Shown: positions 1 to 6,527 of the stretch, piece after piece
Position numbering within the stretch: the first letter of the stretch is position 1
Layout: each line of letters opens with the position of its first letter
Assembly: GCF_021107415.1 (NCBI RefSeq)
Contig: NZ_JAIOSW010000508.1
Location: 1-6,856, forward strand
Direction: 5' to 3'
DNA from: Desulfobacula sp.
Lineage (GTDB): Bacteria > Desulfobacterota > Desulfobacteria > Desulfobacterales > Desulfobacteraceae
Length of the DNA: 6,856 nt
Made by a program: the position numbers and the translations under genes
The notes under the pieces: generated by a model
The model's database searches: none
Seen by the model: only the letters and a program-made list of their open reading frames with translations
What the model was told of the DNA's origin: nothing

Positions 1-220
1 CAGGGGAGTATCCAAGAATCTTTTCAATCCTCTCTGAACAAAATGTATACCGTCCGTCAGAGTCCACTTCCCATATCCAATCAGTCATGCTTTCAACGAT
101 TCCGCGAACACGTTCTGCACTGTCCCTCAACGCCTTCTCCGTCCGCTTGCGATTAGATCCTGCACGCTCTAATTCCTGAATTCTTTTCTCTAATTCTTTA
201 TAAGTCGGTTTTTCAGCCAT
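1..220 (-). CDS. PAS-domain sensor protein, N-terminal part (cut by window edge)
   Basis: Partial gene; only the first 73 residues are visible. The ATG is the complement of 218-220, with a purine-rich AAAGAG about eight bases upstream. The protein opens MAEKPTYKELEKRIQELE, a charged heptad-like stretch (residues 1-38) likely to form a coiled coil. A PAS fold then begins: residues 40-73 contain the W-x-W-E-V-D-x-D-G-R-Y core and the ILGYSP motif typical of PAS domains. In Desulfobacterota this arrangement is usually the front of a cytoplasmic multi-PAS histidine kinase or a diguanylate cyclase. The output domain lies outside the window, so kinase, cyclase or sigma-54 activator cannot be distinguished. 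No membrane segment is visible in this part. The PAS assignment is fairly secure; ligand and output are unknown. Confidence 0.85.
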   Translation of the reverse strand, partial: MAEKPTYKELEKRIQELERAGSNRKRTEKALRDSAERVRGIVESMTDWIWEVDSDGRYTFCSERIEKILGYSP

Positions 221-262
221 ATAAAAACTCTTTATCAATAGAAATGAATTTGAGTATCGTAG

Positions 263-283
263 CGGAATACCTGCCATATTCCG
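263..283. repeat. Inverted repeat upstream of the PAS sensor gene
   Basis: A perfect 7-bp inverted repeat, CGGAATA and TATTCCG, is separated by the 7-base spacer cctgcca. It lies 43 bases before the PAS gene start, in the expected promoter or leader zone on the minus strand. It could be an operator half-site pair or a small leader hairpin. No U-tract follows, so a terminator is unlikely. The repeat is read directly from the sequence; any function is inference. Confidence 0.45.
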
Positions 284-343
284 GGGACTTCCCAAACCAT
301 AAAAATAGCAGAATACTTTTGATGTTTCAGCAATTCCAATGAA

Positions 344-368
344 CATCACAATAATATATATTGTGGTG
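344..368. repeat. AT-rich interrupted palindrome in the spacer
   Basis: The arms CATCACAATA (344-353) and TATTGTGGTG (359-368) pair over ten positions around the 5-base loop atata; the single mismatch would be a G-U pair in RNA. It lies about 125 bases upstream of the minus-strand PAS gene. There is no run of T on either side, so it is more like a protein-binding palindrome than a terminator. No regulator family could be assigned. Confidence 0.4.
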
Positions 369-510
369 TAAAGCAAATTATATTGTAGAAATGAAGTTCA
401 ATGGAAGAACTCACAATCAAATGAGCCGATCCTGCATTCTACTTTATCAATAACTCTATTTGATCTTAAACATGAATTTTTAATTTTTTGAGATTACGAG
501 CAAAATTACA

Positions 511-1133
511 GATAGGGTGTGGGTTGCAGGGAATCGTTGATTGCCCTGGAAAAAAATAATTTCCTGAAATGATTGAACATTTTTTCAATTCATGTAATGA
601 ATAGACATCGTCAATCCAAGTGAGGTAGCATATGAGTTTTAAATCAGACAATCAAACTCTTTCATTTTCCGACCTGGAATTGTCCCGGGAAAAAGCAAGA
701 AACCATACGCTTGAATACTTAAAAAACCTTGATCAAAGCATTGGTTGGAGTCAAATTGAATCTACTCTGCTGGAAAACTATCCCACTGGAAAAAACAAAA
801 AAGGACCCCAAGCCTATTCTCCCTTAATGCTATTCAAATGCCAGCTACTCAGAAACTGGTTTCAAATCAGATCTGATGTTGAGCTGGAAAGCCTGATTAA
901 TGACCGCTTCTCATTTAAAAAATTTATCGGCCTGCCATTGGGGAACTCCGCTCCTGACAGTTCAACCTTTTCAAGATTCAGGAAAAGGCTTACCCTGGAA
1001 AAATACGGCATGGTTCTATCAGATATTTCAGATCAATTATCCTGTAAAAATATTATTATTAACATGGGCAGTACAACGGACATTCGGGTCATCAAATCAA
1101 GCAGACCATCTGAAACAAAAAAAGAGATCCAGC
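511..1133 (+). mobile_element. Insertion sequence remnant, IS5 family, right half deleted
   Basis: The element is defined by its transposase fragment. The left boundary is a guess: the G-rich gatagggtgtgggttgcagg at 511-530 sits about 120 bases before the transposase ATG, a plausible distance for a left terminal repeat in this family. The second half of the transposase and the right terminal repeat are absent, because intact copA coding sequence begins at 1134. No matching inverted copy of the left end occurs between 1100 and 1200, so neither the exact ends nor a target duplication can be established. The element cannot move on its own. Confidence 0.5.
527..548. repeat. Hairpin-forming inverted repeat near the presumed IS left end
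   Basis: CAGGGAATC (527-535) and GATTGCCCTG (539-548) pair around the loop GTT, with one bulged base in the second arm. It lies about 85 bases before the transposase ATG and just inside the G-rich stretch at 511-530 that may be the element's terminal inverted repeat. Subterminal hairpins in insertion sequences can reduce read-through or sequester the transposase leader. That role is inferred here from position only. Confidence 0.4.
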
Positions 1134-1141
1134 CTAATTAA
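632..1141 (+). pseudogene. Truncated IS5-family transposase (DUF772 N-terminal domain only)
   Basis: A 169-residue reading frame with a good ribosome binding site (GAGGT at 622-626, five bases before the ATG). Residues about 40-120 form the N-terminal DUF772-type domain of IS5 transposases; recognisable blocks are YSPLMLFKCQLLRNWF, the SDVELESLINDR region and PDSSTFSRFRKRL. The segment GSTTDIRVIKSS (from about residue 146) aligns with the family's G-T-x-V-D-A-T-I-I block, making Asp150 the likely first catalytic residue. The frame ends at residue 169, whereas IS5 transposases usually exceed 300 residues. The second Asp, the Glu and the RNase H-like core are therefore missing. The frame stops inside the last codons of the oppositely oriented copA (8-base overlap), showing that a deletion removed the right half. 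It is inactive as a transposase; the remaining domain might still bind DNA. Confidence 0.85.
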
Positions 1142-3377
1142 TATCAGCATTATACAGCCGTAAACTGTTCGTCACCACTGATATACTGCTGACGGCCATG
1201 GCCAGGGCCGCTAAAATTGGATGAAGCTGTCTTAAAAATTCCGGGAACACGTCAAAAGGTGCCAGGATTCCAGCTGCAACCGGAATCAGGATAATATTAT
1301 AAACAAATGCCAGAAATAAATTCTGCTTTATGGTGGCAATGGTTTTCCGGCTGATTTTTATGGCCTTGGGAATACCGGTTAGCTTCCCGCTTGAGAGAAT
1401 CACATCCCCGGTTTCAATGGCCACATCGGTTCCCGTACCAATGGCAAATCCAATATCAGCCTGGGCAAGCGCCGGGGCATCATTGATTCCATCTCCCACC
1501 ATCCCGACAAGGACATTATTTTGCTGAAATGCTTTCACTTTTCCGGATTTTTCTTCGGGCCTCACCTCTGCCTGCACATCATCCACACCCACTTCTTTGG
1601 CAATGGATCTGGCTGTCTGTAAATTATCTCCGGTCAGCATGACAACTTTAAGGTCTTCAACATGAAGTTCTTTAATGGCTTGTTTCGACTCGGGTTTCAA
1701 CACATCAGAGACAGATATAACCCCCAGTACATCCTTGCCCTTTGCCAGCACCATGACGGTTCGGCCCTTATTCTGCAATTTGCGAATCAACTCCTGAATG
1801 GCATCCGGCATGCCTGAATCCTGTTCAAACCATTTGGGTTTACCAAACCTGAAAACCTGATTATCAAACTGTGCCTCAACCCCGAAACCGCTATGAGCCT
1901 TAAAATTTATCGGGTCATTCAATACCAGACCTTTTTCCTGTGCAAATGTGACAATGGCTTTTCCAAGGGGATGCTCAGATCCCTTTTCAATGGAAGCAGC
2001 AATGGTCAGAAGTTCATCGGAAGACAAGCCGGAAGTCCCGGCAGGAATCTGATCGACCACTGTGGGTTTGCCCATGGTTATCGTACCGGTTTTATCCAGT
2101 ACAATGGTTTCAAGCTTGGCCGCATTTTCAAGGGCTTCACTTCTTTTAAACAAAATTCCGTTTTCAGCACCTTTACCCGTCCCCGCCATAATGGCTGTGG
2201 GGGTGGCAAGCCCTAAAGCACAAGGACATGCAATAACAAGAACGGCCACCATTCTGATCATTGAAGGGACAAACTCCCCGGTTATTCCCCACCAGATACC
2301 AAAAGTGATCAAAGCAATACTGATGACGGCAGGAACAAATACGGCTGCCACTTTATCTGCGAGAGCCTGTATCGGTGCTTTGCTGCCCTGTGCTTCCTGG
2401 ACAAGGCGTATGATCTGGGACAGGGCTGTATCTTTTCCCACACGGGTGGCACAAAATTTTAAAAGTCCTTGGCCGTTAACCGTGCCTCCCGTTACCATAT
2501 CATCTTTTTTCTTATCAACCGGAATGGGTTCTCCACTTAGCATGGATTCGTCAACAGCTGACCTGCCTTCGATAATGACCCCGTCAACCGGAATCCGTTC
2601 TCCGGGTCTGATCACGACGATATCACCCAGTTTGACTATGGATATGGGAATTTGCTTTTCTTCACCATTCTCCATGACAAAGGCCGTCTTTGGCTGAAGC
2701 CCAATCAATTTTTTTATGGCACCGCCTGTTTTTCCTTTGGTTCTGGCTTCAAGGAGCTTGCCGAATTTAATCAACGTAATAATCACGGCGGAAGTCTCAA
2801 AATAAACATGCCCGCCAAGCCCGGGCAACATAAGGATAGCCAGCGAATAAAAATAGGCCACAGAGGATCCTAACGCAATCAACACATCCATATTAGCGCT
2901 TTTATTTCTTAAATTCTTATAAGCGCCTACATAATAGTCAAGTCCCGTATAAAACTGAACCGGTGTCGCAAGAAAGAAAAAAAACCAATTAACCCATGAA
3001 GCATGACTCCATGAACCGATCAAACCAAAATCCCTTGACATGCTTATGATGAACAATGGCAGGGCAAAAACAACACCCACATAAAATTTTAGTGTCTGAT
3101 TCTTGATTTCCGCATGCCTTGCAATCTCTTCCACATCTTCTTCATCCTGCCCCTCATCCACAACAATCAAATCAAACCCGATTTTTTTGATCTCTGAAAC
3201 AATTGTATCTATGGAGACAATTGAAGGAATATAATCAATAAGCAGTCTTTGTGATGCAAAGTTTACCGATGCCGACACAACACCTTCCACTTTTTTATTT
3301 AAAGTTCGTTCTATATTTGCCGCACAATTAGCACAACTCATACCGGTAATGGGCAAATTCAAGGTCTTTTCACTCAT
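1134..3377 (-). CDS. copA: Copper-exporting P1B-type ATPase
   Basis: A complete 747-residue ATP-driven pump that exports Cu(I) across the cytoplasmic membrane. In order: one N-terminal heavy-metal-associated domain with GMSCANC (Cys15, Cys18); several membrane helices from about residue 95; the actuator-domain SGEP (281-284); the transport-site CPC in helix 6 (384-386); the phosphorylation site DKTGT (Asp428); the SEHP of the nucleotide domain (467-470); TGDN (582-585) and GDGINDAP (628-635). The Cu(I)-selectivity residues are present: Tyr693-Asn694 in helix 7 and Met727/Ser731 in helix 8 (MAVSS), which argues against Zn/Cd or Co subtypes. The start at 3377 ([12 protein letters not shown]) has GGGGAG a few bases upstream and gives a normal N-terminus. 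The frame stays open for 112 more codons upstream, but that part overlaps the divergent AEC gene and its promoter and looks uncoded. Length is normal for a single-HMA CopA. No copper chaperone or CueR/CsoR gene is adjacent. The 3' end abuts a decayed IS yet appears intact (SVVTNSLRL end). Confidence 0.96.
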   Translation of the reverse strand: MSEKTLNLPITGMSCANCAANIERTLNKKVEGVVSASVNFASQRLLIDYIPSIVSIDTIVSEIKKIGFDLIVVDEGQDEEDVEEIARHAEIKNQTLKFYVGVVFALPLFIISMSRDFGLIGSWSHASWVNWFFFFLATPVQFYTGLDYYVGAYKNLRNKSANMDVLIALGSSVAYFYSLAILMLPGLGGHVYFETSAVIITLIKFGKLLEARTKGKTGGAIKKLIGLQPKTAFVMENGEEKQIPISIVKLGDIVVIRPGERIPVDGVIIEGRSAVDESMLSGEPIPVDKKKDDMVTGGTVNGQGLLKFCATRVGKDTALSQIIRLVQEAQGSKAPIQALADKVAAVFVPAVISIALITFGIWWGITGEFVPSMIRMVAVLVIACPCALGLATPTAIMAGTGKGAENGILFKRSEALENAAKLETIVLDKTGTITMGKPTVVDQIPAGTSGLSSDELLTIAASIEKGSEHPLGKAIVTFAQEKGLVLNDPINFKAHSGFGVEAQFDNQVFRFGKPKWFEQDSGMPDAIQELIRKLQNKGRTVMVLAKGKDVLGVISVSDVLKPESKQAIKELHVEDLKVVMLTGDNLQTARSIAKEVGVDDVQAEVRPEEKSGKVKAFQQNNVLVGMVGDGINDAPALAQADIGFAIGTGTDVAIETGDVILSSGKLTGIPKAIKISRKTIATIKQNLFLAFVYNIILIPVAAGILAPFDVFPEFLRQLHPILAALAMAVSSISVVTNSLRLYNADIN

Positions 3378-3492
3378 ACAACTCTCCCCAAAAATATAAT
3401 TGATATCAGGTAATGCCCCTTTTCCTTGTTGCTTTAATATAATCATGAATAATTCATTTGCAAAAATGGTAATATTTCCATATTTTAGGCCA
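3378..3492. promoter_or_regulatory. Divergent promoter region between copA and the AEC transporter, with a 13-bp palindrome
   Basis: These 115 bases must serve two divergent genes. For copA (minus), a possible -35 TTGCAA lies at 3458-3463 and a -10 TATATT at the complement of 3436-3441, spacing 16. For the AEC gene (plus), a perfect -10 TATAAT lies at 3438-3443 but has no good -35. A perfect palindrome, ATGAAT-A-ATTCAT (3445-3457), fills the spacer of the proposed copA promoter and would overlap the AEC transcription start. It does not match the CueR or CsoR operators I know. The palindrome is seen directly; promoter positions are inference. Confidence 0.4.
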
Positions 3493-4407
3493 ATGACCGT
3501 CCTGAATGCCATATTCCCGATATTTTCACTGCTTTTTCTTGGCAGTCTTCTTAAACACTTTAATATCACCAATGAAACATTCCTGAAAACTTCTGATAGA
3601 CTGGTATACTTTATTTTTTTCCCTGTCATGCTGTTCTGGAAAATCGGAAGTTCAACTCCGGACAAGGGTGTCAGTCTTAATTTATGTCTTGCTGCCATTA
3701 TGGCAGTGATCATTGTTTATCTTTTAAGTCTTGCAGCCATCCGGTTGTTTCATATCTCAAGTTTTCAGGCAGGCTCATTTTCCCAGGCCTGTTACCGGTT
3801 TAATACCTATATTGGCATGGCCATTGTCATGACTACTCTTGGAGAATCAGGTGTCAGATACTTTGGCATCCTGATCGGATTTGCCATCCCCATTATTAAT
3901 ATGCTGGCAGTTTCCACATTGATCTGGCACTCAGGAGAAAAGCAAATCTTTGGACAAAACCTCAAGGTTCTTTTAAAGGCATTGATTTCCAATCCCTTAA
4001 TTCTGGGATGCGCTGCAGGAATTCTTTTTTCCAGGTCACAAGTTTCTTTCCCAATTTTTATTGACAACACCTTTAGCCTTATGACCGCTGTCACCATGCC
4101 TTTGGCCCTGATCTCCATCGGCGGTTCATTGACGCTTACAGGGCTCAAACATAATACTAAATTTTCCTTGATTGCATCTGGGCTAAAAATACTGATCCTG
4201 CCAGTGATTGGATTTTTTCTTTTAAAAATATTTTGTGTTACAGGAGTTCCTTTTAAAGCCGGTATGATTTTTTTCACACTGCCGACATCAACCGCCATAT
4301 ATGTGCTTTCCGCGCAGCTAAACAGTGATACTCAGCTTGCTTCTGCTGCAATCATGTTATCCACCCTGCTCTCTTTTATTTCCCTGTCTGTTGCTCTTTT
4401 AATTTGA
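3493..4407 (+). CDS. AEC-family (auxin efflux carrier type) membrane transporter
   Basis: A 304-residue integral membrane protein with about ten hydrophobic segments, belonging to the AEC/BASS-like secondary carriers. Bacterial members move small organic anions such as malate or malonate, or unknown solutes; the substrate here cannot be read from sequence. Family features, numbered from the chosen start: the opening [19 protein letters not shown] helix, [14 protein letters not shown] (37-50), [12 protein letters not shown] (166-177), [12 protein letters not shown] (202-213), [11 protein letters not shown] (231-241) and [14 protein letters not shown] (263-276). I place the start at ATG 3493 because family members begin almost directly with this first helix. 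It has only a weak AGG nearby. An ATG at 3466 or a TTG at 3400 in the same frame would add residues with no family resemblance. It is divergent from copA, and its stop lies one base from the stop of the convergent acyltransferase gene. Confidence 0.88.
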   Translation: MTVLNAIFPIFSLLFLGSLLKHFNITNETFLKTSDRLVYFIFFPVMLFWKIGSSTPDKGVSLNLCLAAIMAVIIVYLLSLAAIRLFHISSFQAGSFSQACYRFNTYIGMAIVMTTLGESGVRYFGILIGFAIPIINMLAVSTLIWHSGEKQIFGQNLKVLLKALISNPLILGCAAGILFSRSQVSFPIFIDNTFSLMTAVTMPLALISIGGSLTLTGLKHNTKFSLIASGLKILILPVIGFFLLKIFCVTGVPFKAGMIFFTLPTSTAIYVLSAQLNSDTQLASAAIMLSTLLSFISLSVALLI

Positions 4408-4408
4408 A

Positions 4409-5131
4409 TTAGACGTTCTTTTCCGGGAAAAAGAATGATTTGATCCATCCGAAAAACGTGTTGCCCTGAAGGAATTCTTTCTCTGTTGATTCAAGGAGAT
4501 GTATCATTTTACTGGTATCTGAAAACCTGTCTTTCCGTGTGACGATGGGTTTATCCGGATCAAGTTGTTTAATGATTTTAGCTGGATTTCCGGCTGCAAT
4601 CACATTGGCGGGTATATCACAAGTCACCACAGACCATGCACCGACAATACTGTTTGTGCCGATGGTCACTCCTTTACAGATGATTGCGCTGTCTCCAATC
4701 CATACATTTTCTTCAAGAATCCCGCAACTGACTTCTTTAGGCGGCATGGACCTGTCATAAATACCGTGCCAGTCTGAATCGGTAATATAGACATGGCTTG
4801 CCAGCATGCAGGAATCTGCAATGGATATGCTGTTGGCTGCACTGATCCTGACCCCGGGAGAAATCAGGACATGATCGCCGATGGTAATGCCGTTGATATC
4901 TTTTTTATCCGACCACACCGTCAACCGGGTCTTTTTATCAGAGCATCCTAAAAGGGTAATATTGTCCCCAATACTGACAGGCCCGCCAAAAACTTCAATA
5001 TGCCAGGGTTTTACAATAAACGGATGTTTTCCAAGGGATTTCAACTGTGGGGAAAGCTTATGACGGATATAAAGATGCAAAAGTCTGTACCAGACTTTTT
5101 TGATATAATAAGGCCTGTAATCTTTTATCAA
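4409..5131 (-). CDS. Left-handed beta-helix acyltransferase (hexapeptide-repeat, maltose acetyltransferase-like)
   Basis: A 240-residue protein of the hexapeptide-repeat acyltransferase superfamily, which moves an acyl group, usually acetyl from acetyl-CoA, to a hydroxyl or amino acceptor. Imperfect hexapeptide repeats run from about 50 to 175: VSIGDNITLLG, ITIGDHVLISPGVRI, ISIADSCMLASHVYI, VWIGDSAIICKGVTIGTNSIVGAWSVV. The extruding segment ITDSDWHGIYDR supplies the likely catalytic His122, and the terminal AAGNPAKIIK (179-188) is the standard end of this fold. A basic, aromatic N-terminal stretch (YRPYYIKKVWYRLLHLYIRHKL) may associate with the membrane. The C-terminal 50 residues extend past the helix and have no recognised motif. 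The start is TTG at 5131, overlapping the upstream gene's TGA as TTGA; no nearby ATG or GTG preserves the N-terminal region. It is the second gene of a two-gene operon. The acceptor is unknown; a sugar or lipid-linked glycan is possible. Confidence 0.85.
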   Translation of the reverse strand: MIKDYRPYYIKKVWYRLLHLYIRHKLSPQLKSLGKHPFIVKPWHIEVFGGPVSIGDNITLLGCSDKKTRLTVWSDKKDINGITIGDHVLISPGVRISAANSISIADSCMLASHVYITDSDWHGIYDRSMPPKEVSCGILEENVWIGDSAIICKGVTIGTNSIVGAWSVVTCDIPANVIAAGNPAKIIKQLDPDKPIVTRKDRFSDTSKMIHLLESTEKEFLQGNTFFGWIKSFFFPEKNV

Positions 5132-6192
5132 TTGACCAATTCCGTATAAATAAATTCATCCCATGAAGTGTGCCTGAAAAGACCTGACGCAGGGGTTAAA
5201 GCATATAATGCATCTGCTGCCATAAGAACCACTGCATTGGTCCATGAAATTTTTTCTTCCGGCCAGATCACCATATCAGGGTAGGTGTACCCACACCAAT
5301 ATGTTTTATCATCATACAGTCTGTCCTGAATCCAGGAAAATACAATATTCGCTTTTTCAAACTGCCCCATACCAGACAAGGCAAGAACAAGTTCAGATGT
5401 TTCAGCAATGGTCACCCAGGGCTGGTCAGATACACATCTTACCCCTTGTCCGTCTATGACATACTTGTTCCAGTATTTTTCAATTCTGTGTTCTGCTGCT
5501 TCTCCTGTCAGCGCACCGCTTAATATGGGGTAAAACCAGTACATGGAAAACCTGGATTTGCTGACATTATAATTACGTGTGACCTTTAGGTTATGGATAT
5601 TTTCCCTGATGGATCTTCCTAATTTTTCAAAAGATATTTCCCATGAAATCCTGCGCTTTCCAAGAATACCGGCAATTGCCAAAGCACATTTTAAACTCAT
5701 AAAAATAGAACTTGCACCTGCCAGAAGAGACATGGGATCAACTTTACCTTCAGGGCTTTTAGCCCAATAAATCTCACCACCTTTTGCCTGCAGGCTGATG
5801 GCATAATTGATCCCTTTTTCCATTGTCGGCCACATTCGTTCAAGAAATGCCGTGTCCTTATTCATTAACCAGGTATGAAAAAGGCCTACTGAGATATAGG
5901 CTGCCATATGGGTTTCGCAGGTTCGATCCATGGGTTTTCCATTTATATAGGAAGAATACCATGAACCATCAGGATTCTGGATGTTTTTTAACCAGTCAAA
6001 TGCGAGATATGATGCATCAAAGCTTTTTCCAATATTCAGGCCCATGATCGTTTCCACAAGATCCCAGGGGTCTGTTTTCCCATTCGCATGCCAGGGAATA
6101 TCACCGGATTCCCTTTGAAGTGTCACAATAAAGCTGACAACTGAGTCTATGTTCAGGGTATCAGAAGATTTAATTTTGGGGCTTTTTAGCAC
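5128..6192 (-). CDS. Alpha/alpha-toroid protein, prenyltransferase/squalene-cyclase-like, function unknown
   Basis: A 354-residue predicted soluble protein built from repeated helical hairpins, with QW-like turns: LQRESGDIPWH (25-35), IQNPDGSWYSSY (71-82) and SLQAKGGEIYW (133-143). Such repeats belong to the (alpha/alpha)6 toroid class, which includes terpene cyclases, prenyltransferase beta subunits and some glycosidases. Relatives are often labelled 'prenyltransferase', but the DxDD motif of squalene-hopene cyclases is absent, so terpene cyclisation is not supported. Conserved-looking acidic and aromatic groups are DPWDLVE (41-47), ETHMAAY (93-99), YWFYPILSGALTG (218-230) and WPEEKISWTNAVVLMAADAL (310-329); the last is rather glycosidase-like. 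The start is GTG at 6192, supported by GGAGA nine bases upstream (complement of 6202-6206). The stop overlaps the acyltransferase start by four bases, indicating coupled translation and related roles, perhaps in modifying a glycan or glycolipid. That role is inference. Confidence 0.75.
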   Translation of the reverse strand: MLKSPKIKSSDTLNIDSVVSFIVTLQRESGDIPWHANGKTDPWDLVETIMGLNIGKSFDASYLAFDWLKNIQNPDGSWYSSYINGKPMDRTCETHMAAYISVGLFHTWLMNKDTAFLERMWPTMEKGINYAISLQAKGGEIYWAKSPEGKVDPMSLLAGASSIFMSLKCALAIAGILGKRRISWEISFEKLGRSIRENIHNLKVTRNYNVSKSRFSMYWFYPILSGALTGEAAEHRIEKYWNKYVIDGQGVRCVSDQPWVTIAETSELVLALSGMGQFEKANIVFSWIQDRLYDDKTYWCGYTYPDMVIWPEEKISWTNAVVLMAADALYALTPASGLFRHTSWDEFIYTELVN

Positions 6193-6200
6193 GATAAAAT

Positions 6201-6206
6201 GTCTCC
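6201..6206 (-). promoter_or_regulatory. Ribosome binding site deciding the GTG start of the toroid gene
   Basis: On the minus strand, GGAGAC precedes the GTG at 6192. Nine bases separate GGAGA from the start codon, and no other start with comparable spacing exists nearby. This fixes the start of the toroid protein at the non-ATG codon. Confidence 0.6.
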
Positions 6207-6286
6207 GATTAAAAAATATCCTTAAAAATTACAGCGTCACCTTATCAGAGCCATTCTTTTTTTACAAGGAACATGAACTTCAATTC

Positions 6287-6302
6287 ATGAATGAGTATTC
6301 AT
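6287..6302 (+). promoter_or_regulatory. Operator-like palindrome, copy 1 (ATGAAT-GAGT-ATTCAT)
   Basis: Perfect 6-bp arms ATGAAT and ATTCAT flank the 4-base core GAGT. It is the same motif as the copy at 6459-6474, which lies inverted. It resembles the operator of Bacillus subtilis FadR (recalled consensus TGAATGANTANTCATTCA), a TetR-family repressor of beta-oxidation released by long-chain acyl-CoA. It lies 94 bases before the divergent toroid gene and about 225 before the FadN-like gene, so it could control the former, or both by looping. The repeat is seen directly; the regulator family is inferred. Confidence 0.6.
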
Positions 6303-6426
6303 AATAATTTTTTTTTATTAAAGGATAGATCACGTGAATCAACTTTAAAAGGTTAATATATCTAACAGTTTGAAATTGAATGTAAATTTTTCTGATTAGC
6401 CTGGGGTTTATTCTAAATTATTTTTC

Positions 6427-6455
6427 TTGACACCCAAAGAATTATCTGTTAATCA
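6427..6455 (+). promoter_or_regulatory. Putative sigma-70 type promoter of the FadN-like gene
   Basis: A perfect -35 hexamer TTGACA occupies 6427-6432. The best -10 candidates, TTAATC (6449-6454, spacing 16) or TAATCA (6450-6455, spacing 17), are weak matches. Transcription would begin near 6460, inside operator copy 2, leaving an untranslated leader of about 65 bases. Confidence 0.45.
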
Positions 6456-6458
6456 AAA

Positions 6459-6474
6459 ATGAATGCTCATTCAT
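6459..6474 (-). promoter_or_regulatory. Operator-like palindrome, copy 2 (minus strand ATGAAT-GAGC-ATTCAT)
   Basis: On the minus strand this reads ATGAAT-GAGC-ATTCAT, differing from copy 1 at only one core position. It lies just downstream of the proposed -10 and over the predicted transcription start of the FadN-like gene, 53 bases before its ATG. That is the classical position for repression by blocking RNA polymerase. A TetR-family acyl-CoA-responsive repressor is the most likely ligand, by analogy with the Bacillus FadR operator upstream of fadN. No regulator gene is visible in this window. Confidence 0.65.
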
Positions 6475-6516
6475 AACCTGAAGGTTACACATAAATTTAT
6501 AACAAACCCTTGAATT

Positions 6517-6522
6517 AGGAGG
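6517..6522 (+). promoter_or_regulatory. Strong Shine-Dalgarno of the FadN-like gene
   Basis: A perfect AGGAGG ends five bases before the ATG at 6528. It fixes the start and suggests efficient translation, in contrast to the weaker sites of the neighbouring genes. Confidence 0.85.
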
Positions 6523-6527
6523 AAATC

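Larger units (their letters stand above)
221..631. other. Gene-poor spacer between the PAS sensor and the transposase remnant
   Basis: I see no credible gene in these roughly 410 bases. The only open frame (complement of 466-651) has no ribosome binding site or recognisable motif and overlaps the transposase start. The left part should hold the promoter of the minus-strand PAS gene. The right part, from about 511, is probably the 5' end of an insertion sequence. Three inverted repeats in the region are listed separately. Composition is AT-rich. Confidence 0.6.

Noticed and set aside
588..602. ATTCAT-GTA-ATGAAT palindrome before the transposase, as a third copy of the FadR-like operator
   Set aside because: The half-sites are in the opposite order and the spacing differs; in AT-rich DNA such a short match is likely chance or part of the IS leader.
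466..651. 61-codon minus-strand frame in the spacer
   Set aside because: No ribosome binding site, no family resemblance, and it overlaps the transposase start and the inverted repeats of the IS left end.
2062..2697. 211-codon plus-strand frame inside copA
   Set aside because: It is the antisense shadow of conserved ATPase domains; its residues mirror the ATPase codons and show no independent motif.
3807..4298. 163-codon minus-strand frame opposite the AEC gene
   Set aside because: It is an antisense shadow of a clear membrane transporter, with no start signal or recognisable domain.
4416..4435. Hairpin TTCTTTTCC/GGAAAAAGAA just after the AEC stop as a bidirectional terminator
   Set aside because: It lies inside the coding end of the acyltransferase gene, has almost no loop, is AT-rich with a bulge, and is not followed by a T-tract on either strand.
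5128..6192. Calling the toroid protein a squalene-hopene cyclase
   Set aside because: Its 354 residues are about half the length of that family, and the DxDD catalytic motif is absent.
6283..6318. Operator copy 1 plus the following T-rich run as a rho-independent terminator
   Set aside because: The stem would be purely AT-rich and weak, and no gene ends upstream on the plus strand; the matching second copy at 6459 supports an operator instead.
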